This document shows, in pieces, positions 55,378-64,000 of a stretch of DNA of 64,000 bases; within the stretch, counting starts at the first letter, position 1; every line of letters begins with the position of its first letter. The DNA is from Eudorina sp. 2006-703-Eu-15 (lineage: Eukaryota; Chlorophyta; Chlorophyceae; Chlamydomonadales; Volvocaceae), in assembly GCA_003117195.1 (NCBI GenBank), contig BDSI01000049.1:186001-250000 (forward strand), read 5' to 3'. The notes beneath the pieces were generated by a model. The model was not told where the DNA came from, made no database searches, and saw nothing but the letters and a program-made list of their open reading frames with translations. The position numbers and the translations under genes are program-made.

Positions 55378-55378
55378 C

Positions 55379-55603
55379 ATGGTTCATTGGGATCACGTCG
55401 AGCAAGTAGTGGATACCAACGTACGTAGGGCGTGCTGCAAGGATCCTATTTGCTCCTTGGGCCTGGTGATGGAGGACGGCACACTGTTTGTGACGTGCAT
55501 GGATGACAACTGCAAGGGCAATGGGGGTTGCCGTATCACTGCACGGGACTGGTTTCACATAGTGGTTCAGGAGGTCATGAACCAATGGGAGGAAAGGTGG
55601 TAA
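55379..55603 (+). CDS. Small Cys-rich ORF, unknown
   Basis: 74 residues with CCKDPICSLGLVMEDGT and CMDDNCKGNGGC, seven cysteines, and an amphipathic C-terminal helix ending EERW. Codon composition is less biased than the surrounding repeats, which is why I list it. No family recognised; it could be an exon of a decayed transposon gene or chance. Confidence 0.2.
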   Translation: MVHWDHVEQVVDTNVRRACCKDPICSLGLVMEDGTLFVTCMDDNCKGNGGCRITARDWFHIVVQEVMNQWEERW

Positions 55604-55614
55604 TATGGGGTCGC

Positions 55615-56130
55615 ACGGTCTTTTGTCATGCACAGGCATCCCGTGTGAACTTGGCACACATCGACATGTAGCCCTTGGAACGGCGGTCACGGCAGTGTGC
55701 GTCAACCATCGATCAGTAACGGCATGGGCGCGGGTGGGCGAGCGGGGGACAGGTTGGGGCAGGTTCGTTGGTTTCCTAAGCAGCTCCATGTAACCAGCGG
55801 ATAGCGCGGTGTTTTGTCATGCACAGGCATCCCGTGTGAACTTGGCACACATCGACATGTAGCCCTGGGAACGGCGGTCACGGCAGTGTGCTTTGAAATG
55901 CAACCCGCCCGCACGGCAGTGTGCGTCAACCATCGATCAGCAACGGCATGGGCGCGGGATAGCGCGGTGTTTTGTCATGCACAGGCATCCCGTGTGAACT
56001 TGGCACACATCGACATGTAGCCCTGGGAACGGCGGTCACGGCAGTGTGCTTAGAAATGCAACCCGCCCGCACGGCAGTGTGCATCAACCATCGATCAGCA
56101 ACGGCATGGGCGCGGGTCGGCGAGCGGGAG
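55615..56130. repeat. Tandem repeat, three imperfect units
   Basis: TTTTGTCATGCACAGGCATC begins units at about 55621, 55811 and 55969, with unequal spacing of 190 and 158 bp. Units share GGAACGGCGGTCACGGCAGTG and AACCATCGATCAG. Confidence 0.85.
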
Positions 56131-56224
56131 ACAGGTGAATCCCTCCTGGCTCAGGAACGGCATTGGCGCGGGTCAGCTAGCTATCTGGCGACAAGGTTCA
56201 AATGAGCATCACACGTGCGTTGGG

Positions 56225-56610
56225 GCAGACATGTTACATTCGTTCTGCAAGAAATCCCGGCGAAAATCGGAGGTCGCATTTTCACGTTATGAGTTCGGAC
56301 AGCCGATTTCCCCCTTGGAGGGGTCCGCAGCGCCTGCCCCGCCAAACTGACCATCGCCGATCGCCCTAAAATTTTGCACAAAGCCATCTCATACATAGAA
56401 CATTCGTTCTGCAAGAAGTCCCGGCGAAAATCGGAGGTCGCACTTTCACGTTATGAGTTCGGACAGCCGAATTCCCCCCCTTGGAGGGGTCCGCAGCGCC
56501 TACCCCGCCAAACCGACCATCGCCGATCGCCCTAAAATTTTGCACAAAGCCATCTCATACATAGAACATTCGTTCTGCAAGAAATCCCGGCGAAAATCGG
56601 CCTACCCTCA
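56225..56610. repeat. 165-bp tandem repeat, about 2.2 units
   Basis: CATTCGTTCTGCAAGAA occurs at about 56236, 56401 and 56566. Two full units contain CACGTTATGAGTTCGGACAG and CCTAAAATTTTGCACAAAGC and differ at a few bases. Confidence 0.9.
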
Positions 56611-57046
56611 CAGGCGTTTCCCCATGGCCTTTTTTCCCCGGGCACGTTGTGGCAGTGCACTCTTCCGCATTTTGGGCGCACGATAAAGCCGATGAAGGGC
56701 CTCAGAGCATCTCCATCACTTTCTCCTGACTCTGCCACTTCACCAGCTGATTGCGTATTTCCCTGCTGTCGGCGTTCCCCAATAGTCCTACGACGGCCTA
56801 TCAAGCTACACAACCGAGTCATATGTTGCAGGTCTTCCTCAGCTGCATCGGGCGTACATGTGACTCCCCCAGGTACTTGGTCTCCGCGCCCGGTGCTGGT
56901 CACCCCTGCCGGTTCCGGTGCATTAACGTTGACCTACGAATGCAAAGGAAGAACAAAAGCACAATAACGATGATAAGATTTATTATAATTTACATGACCC
57001 TGTGGAGTACAAAGGGGGTGTGGACGACGGAGCGGTTTATAAATCC
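56611..57046. other. Noncoding sequence, no gene seen
   Basis: Single-copy sequence between the tandem repeat and a minus-strand acidic ORF. I see nothing I can name. Confidence 0.35.
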
Positions 57047-57277
57047 CTACACGTCGTAACACGCCCCCACATGCTGTATGGGGACCCCAAACGCTGTAGC
57101 AGTATCCCAAACGCTCTCCAGCAGGTCCATATCGCCTTCTTCATCGAAGTACTCGCTATATGCGCCTCCATTTATGTCAATGTCTGACGCGCCGCAGCTG
57201 TCCGAATCACTGCATGATGACGACTCCCTGCCGGACGATGCTTCCTCAGAATAAAAGCTATCTTCCCTTGTCGACAT
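57047..57277 (-). CDS. Acidic Ser-rich hypothetical ORF
   Basis: 76 residues from the internal Met of a longer frame: MSTREDSFYSEE, a Ser/Asp/Glu-rich middle and a C-terminus with DMDLLESVWDTATAFGV. The upstream 75 codons lack this composition, so I prefer the later start. It resembles an acidic N-terminal exon, but no family is recognised. Confidence 0.22.
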   Translation of the reverse strand: MSTREDSFYSEEASSGRESSSCSDSDSCGASDIDINGGAYSEYFDEEGDMDLLESVWDTATAFGVPIQHVGACYDV

Positions 57278-57671
57278 ACTGGGTAGTATTCCACATTGTA
57301 ACCTAAAATCGGAAGCGCAGCATACGGAGCGACTTGGGCTCACATCTTGGCGAGCACTGTCGTCGAACCAGGATACTGTATACGGCGAAGGCTCTCTATA
57401 TAATACAAATAATAATACAATTAAGTTTAACTTCTTGCGCCAGAGAAAGTCGATGATCTTGTGCGCTGTGCTTGTTTCAACTTGAACTGAAGTCCTTAAC
57501 ATTCAAGGCTTTCTACGCGTCAAATGCTTCTTCACAATTAACACAGAATAACGAGTAGTGGAGCATGGAAGAAGATGGGCGGTGGCGCCAGTGACTCCAG
57601 GGAACCGCCTCCCCACTCAGACGCAAATGAGGAGTAGCGGCCGTAACGCGACCGTACACGTGCCGTGCTGA

Positions 57672-57719
57672 ACCAGTTTTGTCACTATGCAACGCAAACT
57701 ACTAAACTAACACATTCAG
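57672..57719 (+). repeat. Solo copy of MITE terminal repeat
   Basis: ACCAGTTTTGTCACTATGCAACG and the following CAAACTACTAAAC match the right end of the small TIR element at 50626-50912. I found no inverted partner to its right, so it marks a truncated element or one whose other end has decayed. Confidence 0.7.
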
Positions 57720-58443
57720 TAGTACTCCAACGCCTGCGGATACTGTTATGGATACTGTTTTCTGCGGATACTGTTTTCTTCTTCGAAAATTATACCGCAT
57801 TGCGATCAGGCATGCTGCGCGTTCGCCTGCCATTTCTGCTACCTTCGAGTTCAAACATGTCAAGCCGCCGCCATACGAATCTCTTCCGATACACACAGCC
57901 ACTTACGCAGCATAAAGCACTGACCATGATAAATAGTTGGCTCCTCAGTGCCGAACTAACCAAGGCGGTCGGTCGCAAGCCGAACCAAGCGATGTCGGAT
58001 GCCTTCACCACCGAACTCGACAAGCGGAATCGCCTTGGTTGTTCTCTTTCTGTATTGCTCGCTCAGCCCTGTTTGTCCGCTGCCCTAGCTGAGGAGTCAC
58101 GGAGCATAGGCTCGCGAAAGCCTACCACCGGATTCCCTACCTACCTGCAACGGGTCCTGCCCGCGCAAGCGAGACACACCGCCATTGCTGACATTGCTGA
58201 CAGTAGCTGTGCTGAATGCCAGGCATCGCCGCGCCGTTCAGGGACGGCGACTGGTCCCTCCTCTTATCCTGTCACGTTACATGACCCGTGGCTGTCTCTA
58301 TCGCTCAGAAGCAAGGCAATGAGCTCACGCTTCGGTCTTGGAGAGAAAGAGAACAACGTCGAGCTTCGCTCGCGTTGCCACATAAATAGCAGCCCAAACG
58401 ACCGTACCATCGCCTCATCGTATTAGGGCGGTGAAACCCTACC
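57720..58443. other. Probable LINE 3' flank/UTR, no gene seen
   Basis: Directly downstream, on the minus strand, of the LINE relic. No poly(A) or simple tail was seen, so I cannot fix the LINE 3' end. An open frame crosses it on the plus strand without domain support. Confidence 0.35.
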
Positions 58444-59212
58444 TCAGCGCGTACGTATTGCATCGTAAGCCGGGCAGTCGAGTAGAACATGCTTCTCATC
58501 TTCAATCTGGTCTTCAGAGCGGCAGCAACGGCAGACCCGTTGTCCTCCAGGGACATGGTGCCTACCCCTCCGCGCCCTGTTAGACTCAAGTGCCCAACAA
58601 CAAAGCCTGAATTGCATTAGCTTCCGGTGCGCAGAACGGGGGATAAAAACTGTAGCGTGCGGTTGCCACATAACGGCCGCCGCACCCATAAACGACAGGC
58701 CCATCCAATGCTTGTACTTCGACATATGGATCCCCGGCTGTTTCCCGTCTGATGGGTAATTGTCTGGCTCGACATCGAGGCGCACATGTTCCCAACCGCT
58801 CATTAGTCGTTCCCTCATGCATTGCCGTCACAATCTGAGCCTCGGGAAGAGGTTTGGACAGCAACCACTCAACTCGCTGTTCAACACCTTCTGCATCGTG
58901 AGATAGCCCGCTCCAAATATCACACTCTAAGTACGACATTAAACGCAAGAACGAGGCTCCCCAACTGCCCCGTTCAGGGTCGGTGAGTGCATCGATAACC
59001 TCCTGACATAGGACTGCGTGTGCGACCGTGCCCTTCTGCGTCTGCAGGCGGTTCCAAAAGCGAACCACTTGCTTCACCAAATAGTAATGCAGGGGAAGCT
59101 CGGCCAATTCTGCGAAAAGAAGGCGGTGGGCTCGCTGGGTGAGCAGCCCCCACAATTTGTCGCATGAACTCAATCTGCAGCTGGACTGCATCATCGTGTA
59201 GGCACGCTTCAA
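58444..59212 (-). pseudogene. LINE C-terminal region with CCHC finger
   Basis: Two overlapping frames carry LPLHYYLVKQVVRFWNRLQ, then, near the end, CRCCRSEDQIEDEKHVLLDC, a Cys-x2-Cys...His-x4-Cys zinc motif typical of the C-termini of many APE-type LINEs. At least two frameshifts separate it from the RT. Confidence 0.75.
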
Positions 59213-60772
59213 AAAGTCCTTCTGCCAGGTTGTTCGGTCTCCCCACCCTGTTCAAAACCTCTGTCAACGCAAAAGGGCCCCAAGCCTGACAACCATACAG
59301 CAAAATCGCTCGAACTTGAGTGGCAAAACACCTCATTCGCACGTCGGGGGCGAAAAGCTTCACCTTGGAGCTCAAAGAGAACATAGCGGCCCGGCCGGTA
59401 TCGTTCAACTGCTGTCGACAGGCACTGAAAGGCCGCGAGGGCCCATACACCAGGCCGAGATAACGCGCGCTGTCCTTGGCTGGTACTACTTGCCCGGAAA
59501 GCCGTAGCTGCTCGCAAGCTGAACTAACCTCTGTACGCCGGGACTGATCGCATGCAAAAACTAAACGCTCACATTTCGCTACATTAGGCCGCATTCCAAA
59601 AGCCTCACAAAATTGGTCCACAAGGCCCAGCAGTTCCGCCATACGTTCCACGGACGTCGCCAATAGATTCACATCAGCTGCGTAAAGCAGGATGGAAACG
59701 CGCTTGCCACCCACCAGGGGTACCTCGTGCTTCCGCGCTCTGGCGACCACCAGGTCGTGCACGTCAATCAAGTCCGCCAGCGTCTCGATGAAAAGGCCGA
59801 ACAGTTCTGTCGACAGAGGGCAACCTTGTTTCACTCCCTGCTTCGACTCAAAATCCCCGCCGACCTTCCATTAACCTTCATGACCATGCACACCTTCTCA
59901 TACGCTCTTTTTAGGGCCTCCAACATGGGTCCACCAACACCTCGCTCTTGCAAACGAAGCCACATGTGCTCGCGCGGCACCCTATCGAACGCCTTTTCAA
60001 AATCGATTTGCACAATGATTAGCGGGGGTTGCCCTGCACGCCGGTGACGCATGGTGAGATGTTGCTTCACGAAAAGGTGGTGGGCGGTCCCGAAGCCCCG
60101 CCGAAAACCTGCCTGACATGGGTGGCACAGAGCCAACTGCTCCGCGGCTACCATCAGCCGATGGAGAAGCAGTGACGTGTAGCACTTTGCAAGCGCTCCA
60201 CCCACTGCAATGCCTCGATAGTTCCCAACCACCTTAGGATCACCTTTTTTCAGTAATGGTGTCATGACAGTGGTGGTGAACTGTCGAGGAAAATTCCCCG
60301 TAGCTCTGATATGCTCAAGCAACACGTGTAGTGCCGGGACAATGCAGTTAACTTCTTGGCCTAATCTGCCTTGATCGTCAACACATGGTAACCGCGCGTA
60401 CCGGTAACACTCTGACGGTGACAGCTCTAGCCCGGGCGCCTTACCATTAGGTAACGTAGCTACAGCGCGCGTCACCTCCTCTAGTGTGAAAGGCTCGTCT
60501 AGTATGCTAGCAGCACGTTCTTTTCTATCCAAAACAGTTCGACAAGCACGCCAGGCCCCCTCCCCAAGTCTCGCACCAAAGAAAGATATGTAATTGAGGA
60601 TATCGTGCGCTTTTCCAACGCCCGTCTCCCCAACTCCTGCATTCAGCAATGAAGCAAAATGATCCCGAAATGCATGGATGTCGTCAATAGCACAACGCTC
60701 CCTAAGCTTCCCGCCCAAAGCGCGCCATAAGGCGCGTTGATCATGCCTACAGCTAGCCACGAACTCTCGCAT
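58974..60772 (-). pseudogene. LINE reverse transcriptase, inactive
   Basis: Fingers and palm: LEEVTRAVATLPNGKAPG, VMTPLLKKGDPKVVGNYRGI, the first catalytic Asp in VQIDFEKAFDRVP, KQGCPLSTELFGLF and then LLYAADVNLLA, where the conserved YADD reads Tyr-Ala-Ala-Asp. Loss of that Asp should abolish activity. A frameshift at ~59832 splits the domain just before KQGCPLS. Confidence 0.85.
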
Positions 60773-60842
60773 CCTCTCCGTGTCATAAGCGGCCCGGGCG
60801 TGACGTTTTGCACGATTCAGGGCACAGCGTGCCTGGCAGAAC

Positions 60843-61078
60843 CAGGGTGGCTATCTTAAGATATGAATATATATTCGGCCGAAAATCTTGAGTTTTGATA
60901 GATACTTTCCCTCGGGAGAAAAATGAGGTTTTAGATACTCATGGCCTCTCGCGCGGGGAAAAGCCCCCTTGAGTAGATAAAATGCCGGCAAAAGCTCCCT
61001 CCGACAGATACTTTCAGCACGATTGGGCGAGGAGTATCTCCGGCCGTAGATACTCTGCAAAATTAGATAGCCACCCTG
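60843..61078. mobile_element. hAT-type MITE, 236 bp
   Basis: Perfect 14-bp terminal inverted repeats CAGGGTGGCTATCT and an exact 8-bp target duplication GGCAGAAC on both sides (60835-60842 and 61079-61086). Internal sequence repeats the theme GATACT in both orientations. No coding capacity. CAGGG ends and 8-bp duplications are characteristic of hAT. It interrupts the LINE between endonuclease and RT, so it is younger than the LINE. Confidence 0.95.
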
Positions 61079-61218
61079 GGCAGAACGCGTTCCAGAGCAG
61101 GCCGGACTTGTTCTCCACTCGTCCCGGACCTAACTGACGTCGACAGTCTATCATATGCTGTCGGGCCTGCTGACACTCCGTATTCCACCAGATCGCACCT
61201 CCACCGGGCTGCACTCCC

Positions 61219-62262
61219 TCAGTTGGGCTCGGCACAAAAACTCGAACCATCACTCTGCATGCGCAGAAGAGATCCTATGCGGTCCACCGCTACAGTGCTG
61301 TCACAAACGCCATTACGCAAATCCTCGGCTATACCGTTCAACACCATCATAGCATGTGACCCCTCGGAGAAATGAGCAGCGTAATCGCGGTAACGGTTAA
61401 TATCAAAGGTCGCTTTCTTCTTCCGACCCCCCGCGGGAGCATTTAGCTTGTCCACACCAGCAGCCTGTACCCCAAGTACAAGTGTAACCGGGCGGTGGTC
61501 GGTCGGCTCCCACCCATCAGGGGTGAGCAACTCTCCAACCCTCAACCAGACCGTGTGCCGAAGGAGTCGGGGTGTTGACAAGAACAAATCGATCATACTC
61601 CCGCCCGCTTCTCCCTTGGGAAAAGTCAGGCGGCCCTGCAAATCGCCCGCCACTCGACCGTTCAAAACTAGCAGCCCTTGAGATCGACACATAGCGCCCA
61701 ACTGCTGTCCAGCAAAGTTGCAGATCGTGTCCTCACTTCTACGTCCTCGGATCCCGTTGTAATCCTGAAGGTTAACCCCACCCGGCACGTCTAGGAACTC
61801 CTGTAGAGCCGATAATTGATCCACTTCTGGTACGTCGCAGATATGCGCGGGCAGATCGGCAGGTGTGGACGGGTGCTTTGTGTGGTGCGGACTGGACAGC
61901 CGTGCGTTCAGATCACCGGCTAGCAACACGTCCTCTCCCGGCTCCCTAAGCTCCAGGATGCTCTGTTGTATTCTCGTAAAAGCGGACTCCGCCGCCGCCA
62001 CGCGCTGTGTATGCGTACCGCCTCCAGCCGTGTATACCCTGGATGTCTCCGGGGCCAGGTAGCATGCACCCAGGAGCACACTACTTCCCGAAGCAAGACT
62101 CAGACGTGCCCAAAGGACTTCACAACCGGCTAGGACATTGTCTTTGCGCAGGACAGAGACACAGTCAGCCAGGGACTCACGTACATACAAAACGACTTCC
62201 CCATAGTCGGCACGGACAGCGCTCCGTGACCGGTGAACCCGCACAAGTCGAAACCCCTCCAA
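61219..62262 (-). pseudogene. LINE APE endonuclease domain, truncated
   Basis: 347 residues with LLAGDLNARL (catalytic Asp/Asn), a SMIDLFLST strand and TDHRPVTLVLG (the Asp-His pair). The N-terminal metal-binding Asn and Glu segments are incomplete, because homology begins about 60 residues into the usual fold. It then continues into a linker and ends before the MITE. Confidence 0.8.
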
Positions 62263-62290
62263 ACTGTCAGTCAGTACTATACCGTCGCTT

Positions 62291-64000
62291 CATCAATTAA
62301 CCATGTCGACAGGTGGCACGCTTGCATCAGCGTGTTCGGTGTGCAAGTTGTGTCATTGTGTAGCCTGGTGAAGTTCCGCGTCGCATTTGTGACGGGCGGT
62401 GTTGGGCGGTTAAGAGGCTAGTTCCCGTACTCCGTTCAAGACTGTGTTTTGTCATGTGTGTTCGGCGTTAGAAAGCGTTCAGTAACGCATCGCGTTGTGG
62501 GGACGAGCCACTCCCTTCCGTTCCGTCAATCGATGTGGGCGGGGTTGCGTCTTCTGTCGTTGCGTACCTTTCCTGTTGGTCGCGTTATAACCTAGTCCGC
62601 GTCGTGTTCTGTTTAGGGCTTCATGCTCGCCCATCGGAATATTATTTGGTGTTCACGTGTCGTTTGCGTGTGAGTGAGAGGATCCCGCCCGCCTTTCTGG
62701 AGGCTTCGGTATCGAGGCCTTGTACGTCGTGTTGTACCGTATTTTCAGGGCGTGTACCAACAGCAGACCTGAATCCTCGCTTCTCGGCTCTCAGCCAACA
62801 GGCTGTGAGCTAGGTAATGAGCCCTACATATGATGGAATATCTGTGCATACGTAGAATCGTAGTAGTGGACGTTGGTCTTCTGGTCAGTTCTTGGTCTTC
62901 TGCTCGTCTGCTCCGTGTCGTGTATCTTCTTTTTGCCATCCGGAGCTAGCACTGCTCAGGAGGTATGTAGGAGATCGCGACTCCGTCCTGTCGCCTGTTG
63001 TAAGTATCCGGCGGAGCGGAGGAGTGATAGATAGCGGTGCGGTGAGGTGCGGGGCGGTGCGGGGCGTGCCTGTGAGCCGCCCTTCTCTTACTTGGTCGTC
63101 ACAATTGGTCATCGCAAGGCACATGCTTTGTTCGATAGACATCAGCTCGGGCCTCTGGGTTCCCTGCTGCCTGTGGGGAGGTCCCTCCCTCCCTCGCGCT
63201 CCTCCTCGCGTACCCGTCCGTACTCGCTCGGTCCACCCACGGCGGCGGCAGCCCCGCCCTCCACCCTGTACGTGTCAGCGCCGCCGCGCCCCAGCACGGA
63301 TGTACGTACGGATGTACTGTATCTCTGTGGCTGCTTGGGGAGCATCGAGTGCGTGGGTGGCTATAGGCCCCCCTTGGTTTTGGCGGGTTGCGAGGAGCGG
63401 GTTTTGTTACGAGCAGTCAGATTTTGGATCGGGGTCGGGGTCGGGGTACAGCTTTCCGCCGGTACCTTGTGTCGGATATAGGGATGTAGCCCTTCGACGG
63501 GGCCCGTTATTGGTCTCAATTTCTACTCATGCTGCTGCAACCCTACAGCACTGCTTGGCTGGATTGCACCACCCTTGCGCAAATCCCAAGCTGGTGTTGC
63601 AACGAGGGGCGCCGCTTGTCTTGCCCCTTTCCGATGGGACGCGCACCGCCACACCTGTGCACGGATCACTGTTACAGCGGCCTCCGCATACACAGCGGCG
63701 CAGGGCGGGTTGCATCTCTAAACACAGCGGCGCAGGGCAACGAAAAGAACCCCGCAGAACACCACACACTTATCCAACCACCCCAACCACTCGACTCCGC
63801 TGAAATGGGTTTCAATTTTCAAGGGGGCTAGTGGGTCCCGCGGGTGGGGTCATCGATAACAGCCCTCCCGGGAATCGCTTAAGAGCGCCCCCGCCCCCGC
63901 CCCCATGGGGGTCTTTGCGCATTCGGATGACGCCCCTGACACGGCAGCCCTCCCTCCCTCCCTCGTCATCCCACACCGGCACTCGGCGACGCGCTATCGC
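62291..64000. other. Noncoding tail of window, no gene seen
   Basis: Mixed sequence with short GC runs, a CCGCCCCCGCCCC tract near 63890 and C/T-rich stretches at 63180-63230. A 303-codon open frame crosses part of it but shows no domain, low-complexity residues only, and no start context. I cannot support a gene. Confidence 0.35.

Larger units (their letters stand above)
58444..62290 (-). mobile_element. APE-type LINE relic, second family
   Basis: Minus-strand remnant with endonuclease, RT and a terminal CCHC finger in the usual order, 5'-truncated within the endonuclease (the first motif is missing) and broken by several frameshifts and by a hAT-type MITE. It is unrelated at sequence level to the Zepp-like family of the array, with lower GC and different RT motifs. 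Clade uncertain. Confidence 0.85.

Noticed and set aside
50626..57719. One large element bounded by the two MITE-type terminal repeats
   Set aside because: The repeats at 50899 and 57672 point away from each other, so they cannot be the two ends of a single element spanning the interval.
57665..58426. 253-codon plus-strand ORF
   Set aside because: Begins inside a MITE terminal repeat, has no domain or splice support, and overlaps the 3' flank of the minus-strand LINE.
62892..63803. 303-codon ORF near the right end
   Set aside because: Arg/Pro/Ser-rich composition typical of chance frames in GC-rich DNA, with no motif and no conserved neighbour.

Overview
The window looks like repeat-rich chromosomal DNA of a green alga, most likely a Chlamydomonas/Volvox-type chlorophyte. 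The reasons are the very high GC of the LINE and satellite DNA, short GT-AG introns inside transposon genes, chromodomain Ty3/gypsy elements, APE-type LINEs that nest into one another, and GC-rich tandem repeats. I found no recognisable host housekeeping gene, rRNA, tRNA or CRISPR. Almost everything that can be named is mobile DNA or tandem repeat.

Layout. (1) 1-10967 is a satellite of about 60 monomers of 181-184 bp that starts before the window. (2) 10968-15038 holds degenerate GC-rich minisatellite, a 133-bp duplication, a minus-strand relic of a gypsy gag/pol, and a foldback hairpin element. (3) 15039-49017 is one Ty3/gypsy chromovirus with 384-bp LTRs that differ at a single base and a GGGTG target duplication. 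It is blown up to 34 kb by nested insertions. A long-TIR, Mutator-like element with a 9-bp target duplication (19049-45505) splits the reverse transcriptase just after the YLDD motif. Inside it are a foldback-type element with 168-bp subterminal repeats and a captured spliced gene fragment, a GIY-YIG nuclease gene, and a 20.6-kb array of a Zepp/L1-like LINE. In that array new copies sit head-to-tail at the 3' ends of older copies. A further 1.2-kb segment replaces the integrase core. (4) 49018-64000 holds tandem repeats, MITEs, a head-to-head pair of HUH/Rep-type genes that resemble Replitron-like rolling-circle transposons, and a minus-strand APE LINE relic carrying a hAT-type MITE.

How the parts relate. 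Self-nesting Zepp-type LINE arrays are the hallmark of centromeres in Coccomyxa and Chlamydomonas, and a nucleosome-scale satellite lies 14 kb away. A (peri)centromeric locus is therefore the leading interpretation, although sequence alone cannot prove it. The most novel protein-level signals are three. The first is a phage-Dam-like adenine methyltransferase domain between gag and protease in two diverged gypsy elements. The second is a UAG at the gag/pol boundary that is in frame in both of those elements, which suggests programmed readthrough. The third is the HUH element with palindromes at its shared 3' ends.

Limits. Domain calls are by eye from motifs. Exon structures are inferred from GT-AG signals. 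Many ORFs in the GC-rich repeats are chance products and are not listed.
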